A stretch of DNA of 32,094 bases from Nitratifractor sp. (lineage in GTDB: Bacteria > Campylobacterota > Campylobacteria > Campylobacterales > Sulfurovaceae), in assembly GCF_015487065.1 (NCBI RefSeq), contig NZ_WFQN01000050.1, forward strand, positions 1-32,094, in the 5' to 3' direction. The translations under genes were made by a program, and so were the position numbers. Below, piece after piece: positions 24,616 through 32,094 of the stretch. Each line of letters starts with the position of its first letter. Position 1 is the stretch's first letter. The notes beneath the pieces are model-generated. The model made no database searches. It saw only the letters and a list, made by a program, of their open reading frames with translations, and was not told the DNA's origin.

Positions 24616-26811
24616 TCAGCTCTCGAAAGTAAAGTGCAGATCGTCTGTCTCGTCGAGAACAACCCGGACGGTGCCGCCTTGCTTCAGCGGACCGAAGAGG
24701 ATGGCGTCGGTCAGAGACTCTTTGATCTTTTCATCAATGACCCGGGCGATCTCCCGCGCTCCGAACTCCTCGCTTTGGCTGAGCCTTGCCAGATGGCGCC
24801 GGGCCTCTTTGGAGAGTTTGACTTTGACCTTTTTCCCGGCAAGCTGGGTGTTGAGATCTTCGATCTGAATCTTGACGATCCGCTCCAGATCTTTCAGCCC
24901 CAGGGGAGCGAACTCCACGGTGGCACTGAGACGGTTGCGGAACTCAGGGGAGAAGAAATCCTTCATCGCCCGCTCCGTCCTGGCCCCGGACTCTTTGGCA
25001 AAGCCCATGACACCGGGCTCTTTGGTTCCCAAATTGGAAGTCATGACCAGGATGACATTTTTGAAATCACTCACCACGCCGTTATTGTCGGTAAGCGTGG
25101 CGCTGTCCATCACCTGCAGCAGAATATTCATGATGTCGGGATGGGCCTTTTCGATCTCGTCCAGCAACAGGACGGTGTGAGGATGCTTTTTGATCATCTC
25201 CGTCAGCAATCCTCCCTGTTCGTACCCCACATAACCCGGGGGCGCACCGATCAGACGACTCACGGCGTGTTTTTCCATATACTCGCTCATGTCCAACCGT
25301 TCGAAATGGATGCCCAGTGTCTCGGCCAGGGCACGGGCCAGAGCGGTCTTGCCCACCCCCGTGGGGCCGACAAAAAGAAAACTGCCGATGGGTGTATCGG
25401 GACGGTTGAGCCCGGCATAGGAGCGTTTGATCGCCTGGGTCAGTCGCTCAATCGCCTCCTCCTGTCCGACGATCCGCTCCTGTAGACGCTCTTTGAGTCG
25501 GCGCAACCGCTCGGTATCCTCCTCTTCCAAAGTGGCAGGAGGCAGTTTGAGCATCGTCGAAAGGATCCGGGAGATATCTTTGGCCGTCACCTCCACGTCC
25601 CGCTCTCCCCGGAGCATGAAATGGGCCCCCGCTTCATCGATCAGATCCATGGCTTTGTCCGGCAGGAAACGTTCATGCAGATATTTGACACTCAGATCGA
25701 TGGCGCTGCGCAACGCTTCGTCACTGAAACGGATCCTGTGGTGCGCTTCGTATTTGTGCTGGACCCCTTTGAGAATCAGAAAAGTCTCTTCGACACTGGG
25801 CTCCTCTACGTCCACTTTGGCGAACCGTCGGGAGAGGGCCTTGTCTTTGTCGAAGAAGTTGCGATACTCCTGATGGGTCGTGGCGCCGATACACTTGAGC
25901 TCTCCCCTGGCCAAGGCCGGTTTGAGAATATTGGAGGCATCCATACTGCCGCCGCCGGTACTCCCCGCTCCGACCAGCGTATGGATCTCGTCGATGAAGA
26001 CGATCGCTTCCGGAACGCTTTTGAGCTCTTCGATCACCCCTTTGAGGCGCTTTTCGAAATCCCCCCGGTATTTGGTCCCGGCTACCAGCGCTCCCATATC
26101 CAGGGCATAGATCCTGGCATTGCGAATCGCGTCGGGAACCTCCCCCTCGGCAATTTTGAGGGCTAAGCCCTCGGCGATGGCGGTCTTGCCGACTCCGGGT
26201 TCCCCGACGAGAAGTGGATTGTTTTTCTTGCGACGACAGAGGGTCTGCATCACCCGCTCGATCTCTTCGGTCCGTCCGATCACCGGATCGATCTTCCCCT
26301 GGGCGGCCAGAGCCGTCAATTCCACGGTAAAGTCATCCAGATTGGGGGTGGTGCTCTGCGGAGTCTGCTCTGCTTCCTTCTCTTCGATTGATCTGCCTTG
26401 ATGGGAGATCGCTTCCAGGATATCCAGCCGGCTGATCCCGGCGCGCTCCATCAGATAGGCGGCATAGCTCTCCTGCTGATCCCGGATCGCCACCAGCATA
26501 TTGCCGATGGTCGCCTCTTTTTTTCCCGCGGCCTGAATCTGGGTAATCATCGCATTGACCGTTCGGGAGAGCGACACTGTCTCCACCGGCTCCGCCTCCT
26601 GTTCAACCTGAGGGACATGGGCGGCGATATGAGCGACGATAGCCCTTTTCATCTCCTGGGTCTCGGCACCGAGCAATCGCAGGAGCTGTTCCCCCGCTCG
26701 ACTGGACAGAATACCCAGAAAAACATGCTCGATGGTCAGATATTCATGGTGTTTGCGTTTGGCGTACTCTACGGCACGCATAAAGACTTTGTTTAGTTCA
26801 ACACTAATCAT
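24616..26811 (-). CDS. clpA: ATP-dependent Clp protease ATP-binding subunit ClpA
   Basis: ClpA is the hexameric unfoldase that feeds ClpP. It has 731 residues. A Clp N-domain (~1-145) binds ClpS. The first AAA+ module has Walker A GEPGVGKT (203-210), and the second has GPTGVGKT near residue 485. The IGF-type ClpP loop appears to lie in the second module; I see GVMGFA in the expected zone. It begins 17 bases after clpS and is followed by aat. Confidence 0.96.
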   Translation of the reverse strand: MISVELNKVFMRAVEYAKRKHHEYLTIEHVFLGILSSRAGEQLLRLLGAETQEMKRAIVAHIAAHVPQVEQEAEPVETVSLSRTVNAMITQIQAAGKKEATIGNMLVAIRDQQESYAAYLMERAGISRLDILEAISHQGRSIEEKEAEQTPQSTTPNLDDFTVELTALAAQGKIDPVIGRTEEIERVMQTLCRRKKNNPLLVGEPGVGKTAIAEGLALKIAEGEVPDAIRNARIYALDMGALVAGTKYRGDFEKRLKGVIEELKSVPEAIVFIDEIHTLVGAGSTGGGSMDASNILKPALARGELKCIGATTHQEYRNFFDKDKALSRRFAKVDVEEPSVEETFLILKGVQHKYEAHHRIRFSDEALRSAIDLSVKYLHERFLPDKAMDLIDEAGAHFMLRGERDVEVTAKDISRILSTMLKLPPATLEEEDTERLRRLKERLQERIVGQEEAIERLTQAIKRSYAGLNRPDTPIGSFLFVGPTGVGKTALARALAETLGIHFERLDMSEYMEKHAVSRLIGAPPGYVGYEQGGLLTEMIKKHPHTVLLLDEIEKAHPDIMNILLQVMDSATLTDNNGVVSDFKNVILVMTSNLGTKEPGVMGFAKESGARTERAMKDFFSPEFRNRLSATVEFAPLGLKDLERIVKIQIEDLNTQLAGKKVKVKLSKEARRHLARLSQSEEFGAREIARVIDEKIKESLTDAILFGPLKQGGTVRVVLDETDDLHFTFES

Positions 26812-26828
26812 CTTCGTTTGTCTCCTCT

Positions 26829-27128
26829 CTATTCGTCCGCTTCCAGGGTTGCCAGAAGCGGGAAGCCGTTCTGCCGAGCTTTGAGCTTGACCTGCTGCAC
26901 CTTGGTCTCGGCGATCTCGTAGGTGTAGATGCCGCAGACCGCTTGTCCCTTTTCATGCACGGTCCACATGATCTCCTCGGCTTCCCGGGAACTCTTGTGA
27001 AAAATTGTTTGCAGGACATCGATGACAAACTCCATCGTGGTGTAGTCGTCGTTGTGCAGAATCACCCGATAGAGCTCCGGCTCTTTGAGTTCGATCTCGT
27101 TCTCGATCTCCTCTTCGATTCTCGGCAC
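26829..27128 (-). CDS. clpS: ATP-dependent Clp protease adaptor ClpS
   Basis: ClpS recognises N-degron substrates and delivers them to ClpA. It has 99 residues. The core YRVILHNDDYTTMEFV binds the N-terminal residue, and HEKGQAVCGIYTYEIAETK is the conserved second half. It is the first gene of the clpS-clpA-aat-tal-pilT run and is divergent from bioD. Confidence 0.96.
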   Translation of the reverse strand: MPRIEEEIENEIELKEPELYRVILHNDDYTTMEFVIDVLQTIFHKSSREAEEIMWTVHEKGQAVCGIYTYEIAETKVQQVKLKARQNGFPLLATLEADE

Positions 27129-27152
27129 GGTCAGTCCTCTCTTTCAAACATC

Positions 27153-27181
27153 TTGTGTGTTACAATCAAGATCAATTATAC
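27153..27181 (+). promoter_or_regulatory. Candidate bioD promoter
   Basis: TTGTGT (27153-27158), a 17-base spacer and TTATAC (27176-27181) give a sigma-70-like pair about 16-22 bases before the likely bioD start. A promoter here argues against the in-frame ATG at 27155 as the start. Confidence 0.45.
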
Positions 27182-27196
27182 ATATTTCGCAAGGAA

Positions 27197-27865
27197 ATGC
27201 AAGTGCAGCCGATCTTTATCAGTGCCACCGGAACCGATGTGGGAAAGACCTGTACCGCTGTACAACTCATTGACCGACTGGGCCGTTCAGGCATCAGGGT
27301 CGGTGCCTGCAAACCGATCGAAACCGGGGTCGGAAACGTTCCGGCGGATGCGGCCCGTCTCCTGGAAGCGGTTCAACGCTACAACCCCGCTTTCGCCACG
27401 TTTGAAGCACACGATCTCTGCGCCTACACTTTTCTCCTCCCCGCCGCTCCTTTTTGCGCTGACAAGGCAGCGACCATCTCTCTTGACAAAATCTTTGACA
27501 AAATCCGTCAACTCCAGTCACATTGCGATCTCCTGATCATCGAGGGAGCCGGGGGGCTGATGGTTCCGATCCTCTCGGACTATATGATGATCGACCTTGC
27601 CCGGGATATCGGGGGCCATATCCTTCTCGTCGTTTCCTCGGAACTGGGGGGGATCAATGCGACACTCCTAAGCCTGGAGATGCTCAAATCCCGTCAACTG
27701 CCCTTTGACTGGTGTGTCAATCTTTATCGGAATCGTGAAAGCTTCGATCGGGTCAGCCGCCCCTATTATGATGCGGCATTTCCCGATGAATGGTGGACCT
27801 TACAGGAGGGACTGGACACCTTTCTGAAGCACTTTCTAAACCGATCCCCACTCGGGATTCGATAA
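27197..27865 (+). CDS. bioD: Dethiobiotin synthetase
   Basis: BioD closes the ureido ring of dethiobiotin using CO2 and ATP. About 222 residues. The P-loop ISATGTDVGKT begins near residue 7, CKPIETG follows, and IEGAGGLMVPI is the conserved Mg/ATP region. The start is uncertain: ATG 27197 is one base after AAGGA, while GTG 27203 is seven bases after it and better spaced. No other biotin gene is in the window. Its stop overlaps the candidate pyrB -10. Confidence 0.92.
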   Translation: MQVQPIFISATGTDVGKTCTAVQLIDRLGRSGIRVGACKPIETGVGNVPADAARLLEAVQRYNPAFATFEAHDLCAYTFLLPAAPFCADKAATISLDKIFDKIRQLQSHCDLLIIEGAGGLMVPILSDYMMIDLARDIGGHILLVVSSELGGINATLLSLEMLKSRQLPFDWCVNLYRNRESFDRVSRPYYDAAFPDEWWTLQEGLDTFLKHFLNRSPLGIR

Positions 27866-27868
27866 AAT
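27861..27868 (+). promoter_or_regulatory. Candidate pyrB -10 (GATAAAAT)
   Basis: GATAAAAT spans the bioD stop and lies about 27 bases before the pyrB ATG. The match to the local -10 style (TAAAAT) is good; no -35 is clear. Confidence 0.4.
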
Positions 27869-27894
27869 AGAGATAAAAATCACGGAGTATACCG

Positions 27895-28797
27895 ATGCAA
27901 CATCTCGTCGACACCGATCAACTCACTCTCAAACAGATTTGGAAGATCCTGGAAGACACTGCGTCGTTCAAAAGCCGCCGACCGGCTCCGTTGCTCAGCG
28001 GCAAACTCCTCTTTACGCTTTTTTTTGAAAACTCCACCCGGACCCGCAGCTCCTTTGAGGTGGCGGCCAAACGCCTGGGGGCCGAGATGGTCCATCTGGA
28101 CCCTTCCCGCAGCTCCACCAAAAAGGGCGAAACCCTGGAGGATACTTTCGCCAATCTCTGTGCCATGGAGCCCGACGGTGTCATCATCCGCCACAGTGAA
28201 AACGACACCCCCTCCCGTCTGGCAGAGATGGAGAGGGTCCCCGTCATCAACGCCGGCGCCGGAAACTATGCCCACCCGACCCAGGCACTGCTGGACCTCT
28301 ACACCCTCTACGAATGGTTCGGCGGAGAGCTCGAAGGCTTGCGTGTAGCGATCGTCGGCGATATCGTCAATTCCCGTGTCGCCGCCAGCGACATCCGTCT
28401 CTTTCGCCGTATGGGAATCCAGGTCTCACTCGTCGCACCCAAACCCTTTATGCCTCCTGTAACCGATCTTCCCCAATTCGAAGATCTCCGGGAGGTCCTG
28501 GACGATGTGGAGGTAATTATCAGCCTCCGAGCTCAATTGGAACGCCACAAAAAACCGATCTTCGACGACTATGCCGCCTATGCCCGCCGCTACTGCATCA
28601 CCGAGGAGTTGCTGGAAGATCGGGGAATCGTGATCATGCATCCGGGCCCCGTCATGCGCAACATCGACCTCTCCGACGAGATCCTCGAAGATCCGCGATG
28701 CATGGTCCTGGATCAAGTCAAAAACGGTGTCTATGTCAGAATGGCCGTTTTAAAACTTCTTTTGCTCGATGTCCGGAACACTCCCATGGACGCCTAA
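27895..28797 (+). CDS. pyrB: Aspartate carbamoyltransferase catalytic subunit
   Basis: PyrB joins carbamoyl phosphate and aspartate in de novo pyrimidine synthesis. It has 300 residues. The phosphate-binding loop STRTRSSFE starts at Ser47, AHPTQALLDLYT is the second substrate motif, and HPGPVMR lies near residue 250. CGGAG precedes the ATG by seven bases. No pyrI is present, so it is probably an unregulated trimer or a PyrC-associated form. Confidence 0.95.
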   Translation: MQHLVDTDQLTLKQIWKILEDTASFKSRRPAPLLSGKLLFTLFFENSTRTRSSFEVAAKRLGAEMVHLDPSRSSTKKGETLEDTFANLCAMEPDGVIIRHSENDTPSRLAEMERVPVINAGAGNYAHPTQALLDLYTLYEWFGGELEGLRVAIVGDIVNSRVAASDIRLFRRMGIQVSLVAPKPFMPPVTDLPQFEDLREVLDDVEVIISLRAQLERHKKPIFDDYAAYARRYCITEELLEDRGIVIMHPGPVMRNIDLSDEILEDPRCMVLDQVKNGVYVRMAVLKLLLLDVRNTPMDA

Positions 28798-28829
28798 TGC
28801 TTCCCAAAAGCTAAGCCGGTTCGCCTCTG

Positions 28830-29813
28830 ATGACCTTTTATGAAACACAGGAGGGCTTTCGTCGTCTCAACGCTCTGGGAACGGGGGGAGAAGATTTCTT
28901 TTTTCTCATATCCTTTGACAGAGAACGGATTCTGGCGGAACCCCTGGATCAACTTCCCTGCAAGCTCCTCTATCGGCTGGACGATTGGAGCAATGAGCCG
29001 AAACTTCCTCCTCCGAAACCTTCAAGCGAAAGAGGAATCCGTATCTTCCCACCCGCTTACACCGACTATCTCGACGCTTTTGAGAGGGTTCAGGAAGAGA
29101 TCCGTCGCGGCAATACCTATCTGCTCAATCTGACGTTTGCCAGCCCGATAGAGACCCAAGCTTCTCTCGAAGAGATATATTACAGTGCCCAGGCTCCCTA
29201 CAAACTCCACCTGCCAGGCCTTTTTACCTGTTTCAGTCCCGAGAAGTTCATCACGATCCGTCACGGAAAAATTTTCACCTATCCGATGAAAGGCACCATC
29301 GACGCCTCCCTCCCGGATGCCGCTGAAAAAATCCTACAGGACCCCAAAGAGACGGCGGAACACGTCATGATCACCGACCTGATGCGAAACGATCTCAACC
29401 GAGTCTCCCGCAACGTCCGCGTTACCCGCTTTCGCTATCTGGATAAAATCCCCGCCGGCGACAGAGACCTCTACCAGGTCAGTTCCGAAATCATCGGCGA
29501 ACTCTCCGACGATTGGCGCGCTCATATCGGATCAATCCTGGCAGAGATCACCCCGGCGGGCTCTATTAGCGGTACCCCCAAGCGCAAAACACTAGAGATC
29601 ATCGAGAGAATAGAAAATTATCAGCGGGGTTTTTATACAGGAGTCTTTGGAGTCTGCAAGAGGGAGGAGCTGCGTTCCGCTGTCTTGATTCGCTTCCTGG
29701 AGAAAGCGGAAAGCGAGGGTCTCTATTATTATAAAAGCGGAGGAGGAATCACTCTGGACAGCGACCCAGAACGAGAATATCAGGAGTTGCTCTCAAAAAT
29801 CTATCTGCCGTGA
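28830..29813 (+). CDS. pabB: Aminodeoxychorismate synthase component I
   Basis: PabB turns chorismate and ammonia into aminodeoxychorismate for folate. It has 327 residues, short because the N-terminal part of E. coli-type PabB is reduced. The chorismate-binding core is clear: PMKGTIDAS with the catalytic Lys region, MITDLMRNDLNRV, SGTPKRKTLEIIE, YTGVFGVC and GGGITLDSDPE. The last motif separates it from TrpE less firmly. It follows pyrB by 32 bases and may be co-transcribed. Confidence 0.88.
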   Translation: MTFYETQEGFRRLNALGTGGEDFFFLISFDRERILAEPLDQLPCKLLYRLDDWSNEPKLPPPKPSSERGIRIFPPAYTDYLDAFERVQEEIRRGNTYLLNLTFASPIETQASLEEIYYSAQAPYKLHLPGLFTCFSPEKFITIRHGKIFTYPMKGTIDASLPDAAEKILQDPKETAEHVMITDLMRNDLNRVSRNVRVTRFRYLDKIPAGDRDLYQVSSEIIGELSDDWRAHIGSILAEITPAGSISGTPKRKTLEIIERIENYQRGFYTGVFGVCKREELRSAVLIRFLEKAESEGLYYYKSGGGITLDSDPEREYQELLSKIYLP

Positions 29814-29840
29814 ACTTTTCGACAGAAATTAGGGACTTCA

Positions 29841-29876
29841 GAGGAAAAATTTCTATCGGGATTTAGAATTTTCCTC
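29841..29876. terminator. Candidate convergent terminator between pabB and bamA
   Basis: GAGGAAAA (29841-29848) and TTTTCCTC (29869-29876) form an 8-bp inverted repeat around a 20-base loop, overlapping the bamA stop. Stem and spacing are modest, so confidence is low. Confidence 0.3.
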
Positions 29877-31947
29877 CCATGTTGAATTCGAAGAATGCCG
29901 TATTGTCACCGCTCTTCTTATTGACAGGTGTCGCAAAAATAAGATTGATAGGACCGAAGGGTGAACGCCACTCCACTTGTGCTCCGACGGAAGCCCGGTT
30001 GATCCATCCTTTATCGTCGAGATCCTCATAGACCGTATTTTTGATCATTCCGTAATCGGCGAATCCGGTCAAACGCATATTGCGTGTCACCATATCGAGA
30101 GGAATGCTCGCTTCGATCGAGTTGACCAGGATCTCATTACCCCCAGCAATGTATCGATGACCGTTGCTGTCGGTATATCGGGGGGAGATCGATCCGGGGG
30201 CGAATCCTCTCACTCCATCGCGTGCACCGCCCAACGTAAACATCTCCGCCATCGGTGTATAACCGTCATCGTTGATATATCCGGCGTGAAGCTTGTAACG
30301 TAGAATCAGATCGTAATCGATCATATCTTCCAACCCGTAATAGGTGGCAAATTTGAAATCGGTTTTGAAAAATTCAGCATCGCCGCCTACTCCCGCATAC
30401 TCCAGAGCAAGTTTGGTATAGATCCCTTCCCGGGGAACATAGTAGTCATCGGTATTGTCAAAAGCTACTGATGCTAGAATAGAAGATTTTTTATAGGATT
30501 CGAAAGCATGCTCAACATCACTGGGAGGAGTGTAGTCATGGTAGTCTACATCAGTATAGGAATATCCCACTGAAGCATCCCAGTTGTGTCCGATTTTGCG
30601 CCCGATAGAGAGCCATCCTCCTCGGCGACTGACTGTATAATCTTCTGTCTCATTATCGTCATATTCATATTTATTTTTAGAATCATAGACACCTACCGAT
30701 AGGCTAAAAAGCGAATTGAAGATTCTGGGATCTTTAAAGGAAAGAGCTATATTGTGACTTTTCTGCCCATATTCCAGATTAAGTGAACCGGCAATTCCTC
30801 GTCCGAGAATATTACGGTCGGAGACACCGGCATTGACCATGAACCCGTCATAACTTCCGTAGCCGACACCCCCAGAGAGGCTGCCGGTCTGGGCTTCGGT
30901 AACTTCTACAACCAGATTCATCTCATGGTCGTTGATCCGCTGGGGTTTAACGACAACTTTGTCGAAGAATCCGGTACGCTGGAGCTCTTTTTTCGTATCC
31001 TGCAGATCGGTATAGCTGAAAAGATCGCCGGGGGCCAGATAGATATAGCGTCGAATCACATAATCCAGTGTTTTGGTATTGCCGGTGATGATAACGTCAT
31101 GAATCCTGACCTTCTTATTAGGGTTAATCTGATAGGTAACCGAGACGGTATGTTTTTTGGAATCTTTTTTGAAGAGAGGTCTGATCTGGGCAAAAGCATA
31201 CCCCATATCTCCCACCTTCTCCTGGAGAGTCTTGAGGTCATGGCGCAGTTTCTTGACATTGAAGATCTTGCCCGGCTTGAGCTTCATATCTTCCATGATC
31301 TGCTCAGTTTTGAGACCCGGAACTTTGCCGGTGATCTTGACATCGGCAACAGTGTAGGGCTCCCCTTCCTGAACCACGTAGGTCACTTCCGCTTTGTGGT
31401 TGGCAAAATCCATCTTCATCAGCGGCTCAGCCACTTTGGCATCGAGGAAACCACGCTCCAAATAGGCTTCTCGAATCCGCATCTGGTCATAGGGGAGCTG
31501 GTCAGGGACCGCTTTGCCCCCTCCGCCGCCGATGATGGGAACCCAACTGAACCAGGTCCCTTCCTTGTTGACCAGGTTCTCTTCCAGGTCGGAAGTAGAG
31601 ACCTTTTTGTTTCCGACAAACTTCACCTTGTCGATCTTGATCTCCTCCCCTTTGTTGACATCAAAAGTGATCGCCACACCGTCGTTGACCTGCTCAACCT
31701 TGGTCTTGACGGTGGTTCCGTAAAGCCCCTGAGCCTGAAGTGCCTTGATGATGGCCTCTTTGGCATGCTCTACTTTGGCCGGAGTATAGAGATCTCCTTT
31801 TTTCAGACCGATGAGATCCATCAGTTTGTCGGAGTCACTGATCCCCTCAATCTCAATGCTGGTTATCGGCGCTTTATGAGGCACTGCCGCCTGAACTGTC
31901 ATCGCCGAAAATGCGAAAAGCACCAGAATTAGAGCTTTTTTGAACAT
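29863..31947 (-). CDS. bamA: Outer-membrane protein assembly factor BamA
   Basis: BamA folds and inserts outer-membrane beta-barrels. It has 694 residues, shorter than E. coli BamA (~810) but near campylobacterotal forms. A signal peptide (MFKKALILVLFAFSAMTVQA) leads to successive POTRA domains (~22-340) and a C-terminal Omp85 barrel (~345-694). GGARDGVRGFAPGSISPRY contains the conserved VRGF loop-6 motif, and the last residue is Phe. AAAAGGA lies upstream of ATG 31947. Confidence 0.95.
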   Translation of the reverse strand: MFKKALILVLFAFSAMTVQAAVPHKAPITSIEIEGISDSDKLMDLIGLKKGDLYTPAKVEHAKEAIIKALQAQGLYGTTVKTKVEQVNDGVAITFDVNKGEEIKIDKVKFVGNKKVSTSDLEENLVNKEGTWFSWVPIIGGGGGKAVPDQLPYDQMRIREAYLERGFLDAKVAEPLMKMDFANHKAEVTYVVQEGEPYTVADVKITGKVPGLKTEQIMEDMKLKPGKIFNVKKLRHDLKTLQEKVGDMGYAFAQIRPLFKKDSKKHTVSVTYQINPNKKVRIHDVIITGNTKTLDYVIRRYIYLAPGDLFSYTDLQDTKKELQRTGFFDKVVVKPQRINDHEMNLVVEVTEAQTGSLSGGVGYGSYDGFMVNAGVSDRNILGRGIAGSLNLEYGQKSHNIALSFKDPRIFNSLFSLSVGVYDSKNKYEYDDNETEDYTVSRRGGWLSIGRKIGHNWDASVGYSYTDVDYHDYTPPSDVEHAFESYKKSSILASVAFDNTDDYYVPREGIYTKLALEYAGVGGDAEFFKTDFKFATYYGLEDMIDYDLILRYKLHAGYINDDGYTPMAEMFTLGGARDGVRGFAPGSISPRYTDSNGHRYIAGGNEILVNSIEASIPLDMVTRNMRLTGFADYGMIKNTVYEDLDDKGWINRASVGAQVEWRSPFGPINLIFATPVNKKSGDNTAFFEFNMGGKF

Positions 31948-31985
31948 GGATATCCTTTTCCCTCTCTTTTGGAAAGTTTTTCATC

Positions 31986-31991
31986 AATATA
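31986..31991 (-). promoter_or_regulatory. Candidate bamA -10 (TATATT) with AT-rich upstream tract
   Basis: Minus-strand GTAG-TATATT lies ~39 bases before the bamA ATG. The 31998-32044 stretch further upstream is strongly AT-rich with phased A/T runs, typical of campylobacterotal sigma-70 promoters. Confidence 0.4.
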
Positions 31992-32044
31992 CTACCTTGA
32001 TTTGACTAAAATAAAATTGATAATATTTTCGTATTATTTAATAT

Positions 32045-32094
32045 CTGTCTCTTATACACATCTGATGCTGCCGACGATCTTACGCGTGTAGATC
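32045..32094. other. Nextera/Tn5 sequencing adapter read-through (artefact)
   Basis: Bases 32045-32063 are exactly the 19-base Tn5 mosaic end used in Nextera kits. Bases 32064-32077 match the following adapter arm with one difference (GATGCTG for GACGCTG). Next come 8 bases resembling an i5 index (TCTTACGC, 32078-32085) and the start of the P5-side sequence (GTGTAGATC). This is library sequence, not genome. Confidence 0.97.

Noticed and set aside
32045-32063. Insertion sequence or Tn5 end in the genome
   Set aside because: The bases after the mosaic end are library adapter and index, not transposon sequence.

Overview
This window is a piece of a campylobacterotal (Epsilonproteobacteria) chromosome, probably a whole draft contig. 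The gene blocks match orders I remember from Campylobacter jejuni: fdxA-ndk-DUF177-rpmF-plsX-fabH; rplY-pth-lptF/G-lysA-pheA-hisC followed by dxs; and clpS-clpA-aat. Base composition looks GC-rich for the phylum (by eye, not computed). No flagellar genes sit between hisC and dxs, where C. jejuni has fliF-fliG-fliH. Together these suggest a non-host marine or vent lineage such as Sulfurovaceae/Nitratifractor; that placement is inference. The last ~50 bases are Nextera (Tn5) sequencing adapter, so genomic sequence ends at about 32044.

Left end (1-3230). A truncated selD runs leftwards off the window and has an in-frame UGA (selenocysteine) followed by a good bacterial SECIS-like hairpin. Divergent from it is a three-gene cluster: a Tat-exported transglutaminase-like protein, a TusA-MerT fusion membrane protein, and a MerP-like periplasmic HMA protein. 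This is the most unusual cassette in the window. It converges on, and overlaps, a MagIII-type 3-methyladenine DNA glycosylase gene.

Housekeeping block (3240-6840, minus strand): fdxA, ndk, DUF177/yceD, rpmF, plsX and fabH, for redox carriage, nucleotide balance, ribosome assembly and fatty-acid/phospholipid initiation. Heptanucleotide tandem repeats lie between fabH and magIII.

Fur-type operon (7005-12400, minus strand): an outer-membrane beta-barrel, a small LTxxQ-motif periplasmic protein, a complete NitT/TauT-type ABC transporter (binding protein, permease, ATPase) and an NnrS-family membrane protein. The ABC genes and nnrS overlap or abut. A strong Fur-box match sits inside a plausible promoter upstream of the first gene. 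This points to an iron-responsive uptake operon of unknown substrate.

Biosynthetic block (12612-21650, minus strand): metK, dxs, an 82-residue unknown protein, hisC, pheA, lysA, an LptF/LptG-type permease, pth and rplY. It covers SAM, isoprenoid precursors, histidine, phenylalanine and lysine/DAP, LPS export and translation support.

Right part (21719-31947): clpS-clpA-aat-tal-pilT on the minus strand, an N-degron proteolysis module joined to transaldolase and a PilT-type ATPase. Divergent from clpS are bioD, pyrB and pabB on the plus strand. bamA comes back on the minus strand at the contig end. No tRNA, rRNA, CRISPR array, prophage or insertion sequence was recognised.
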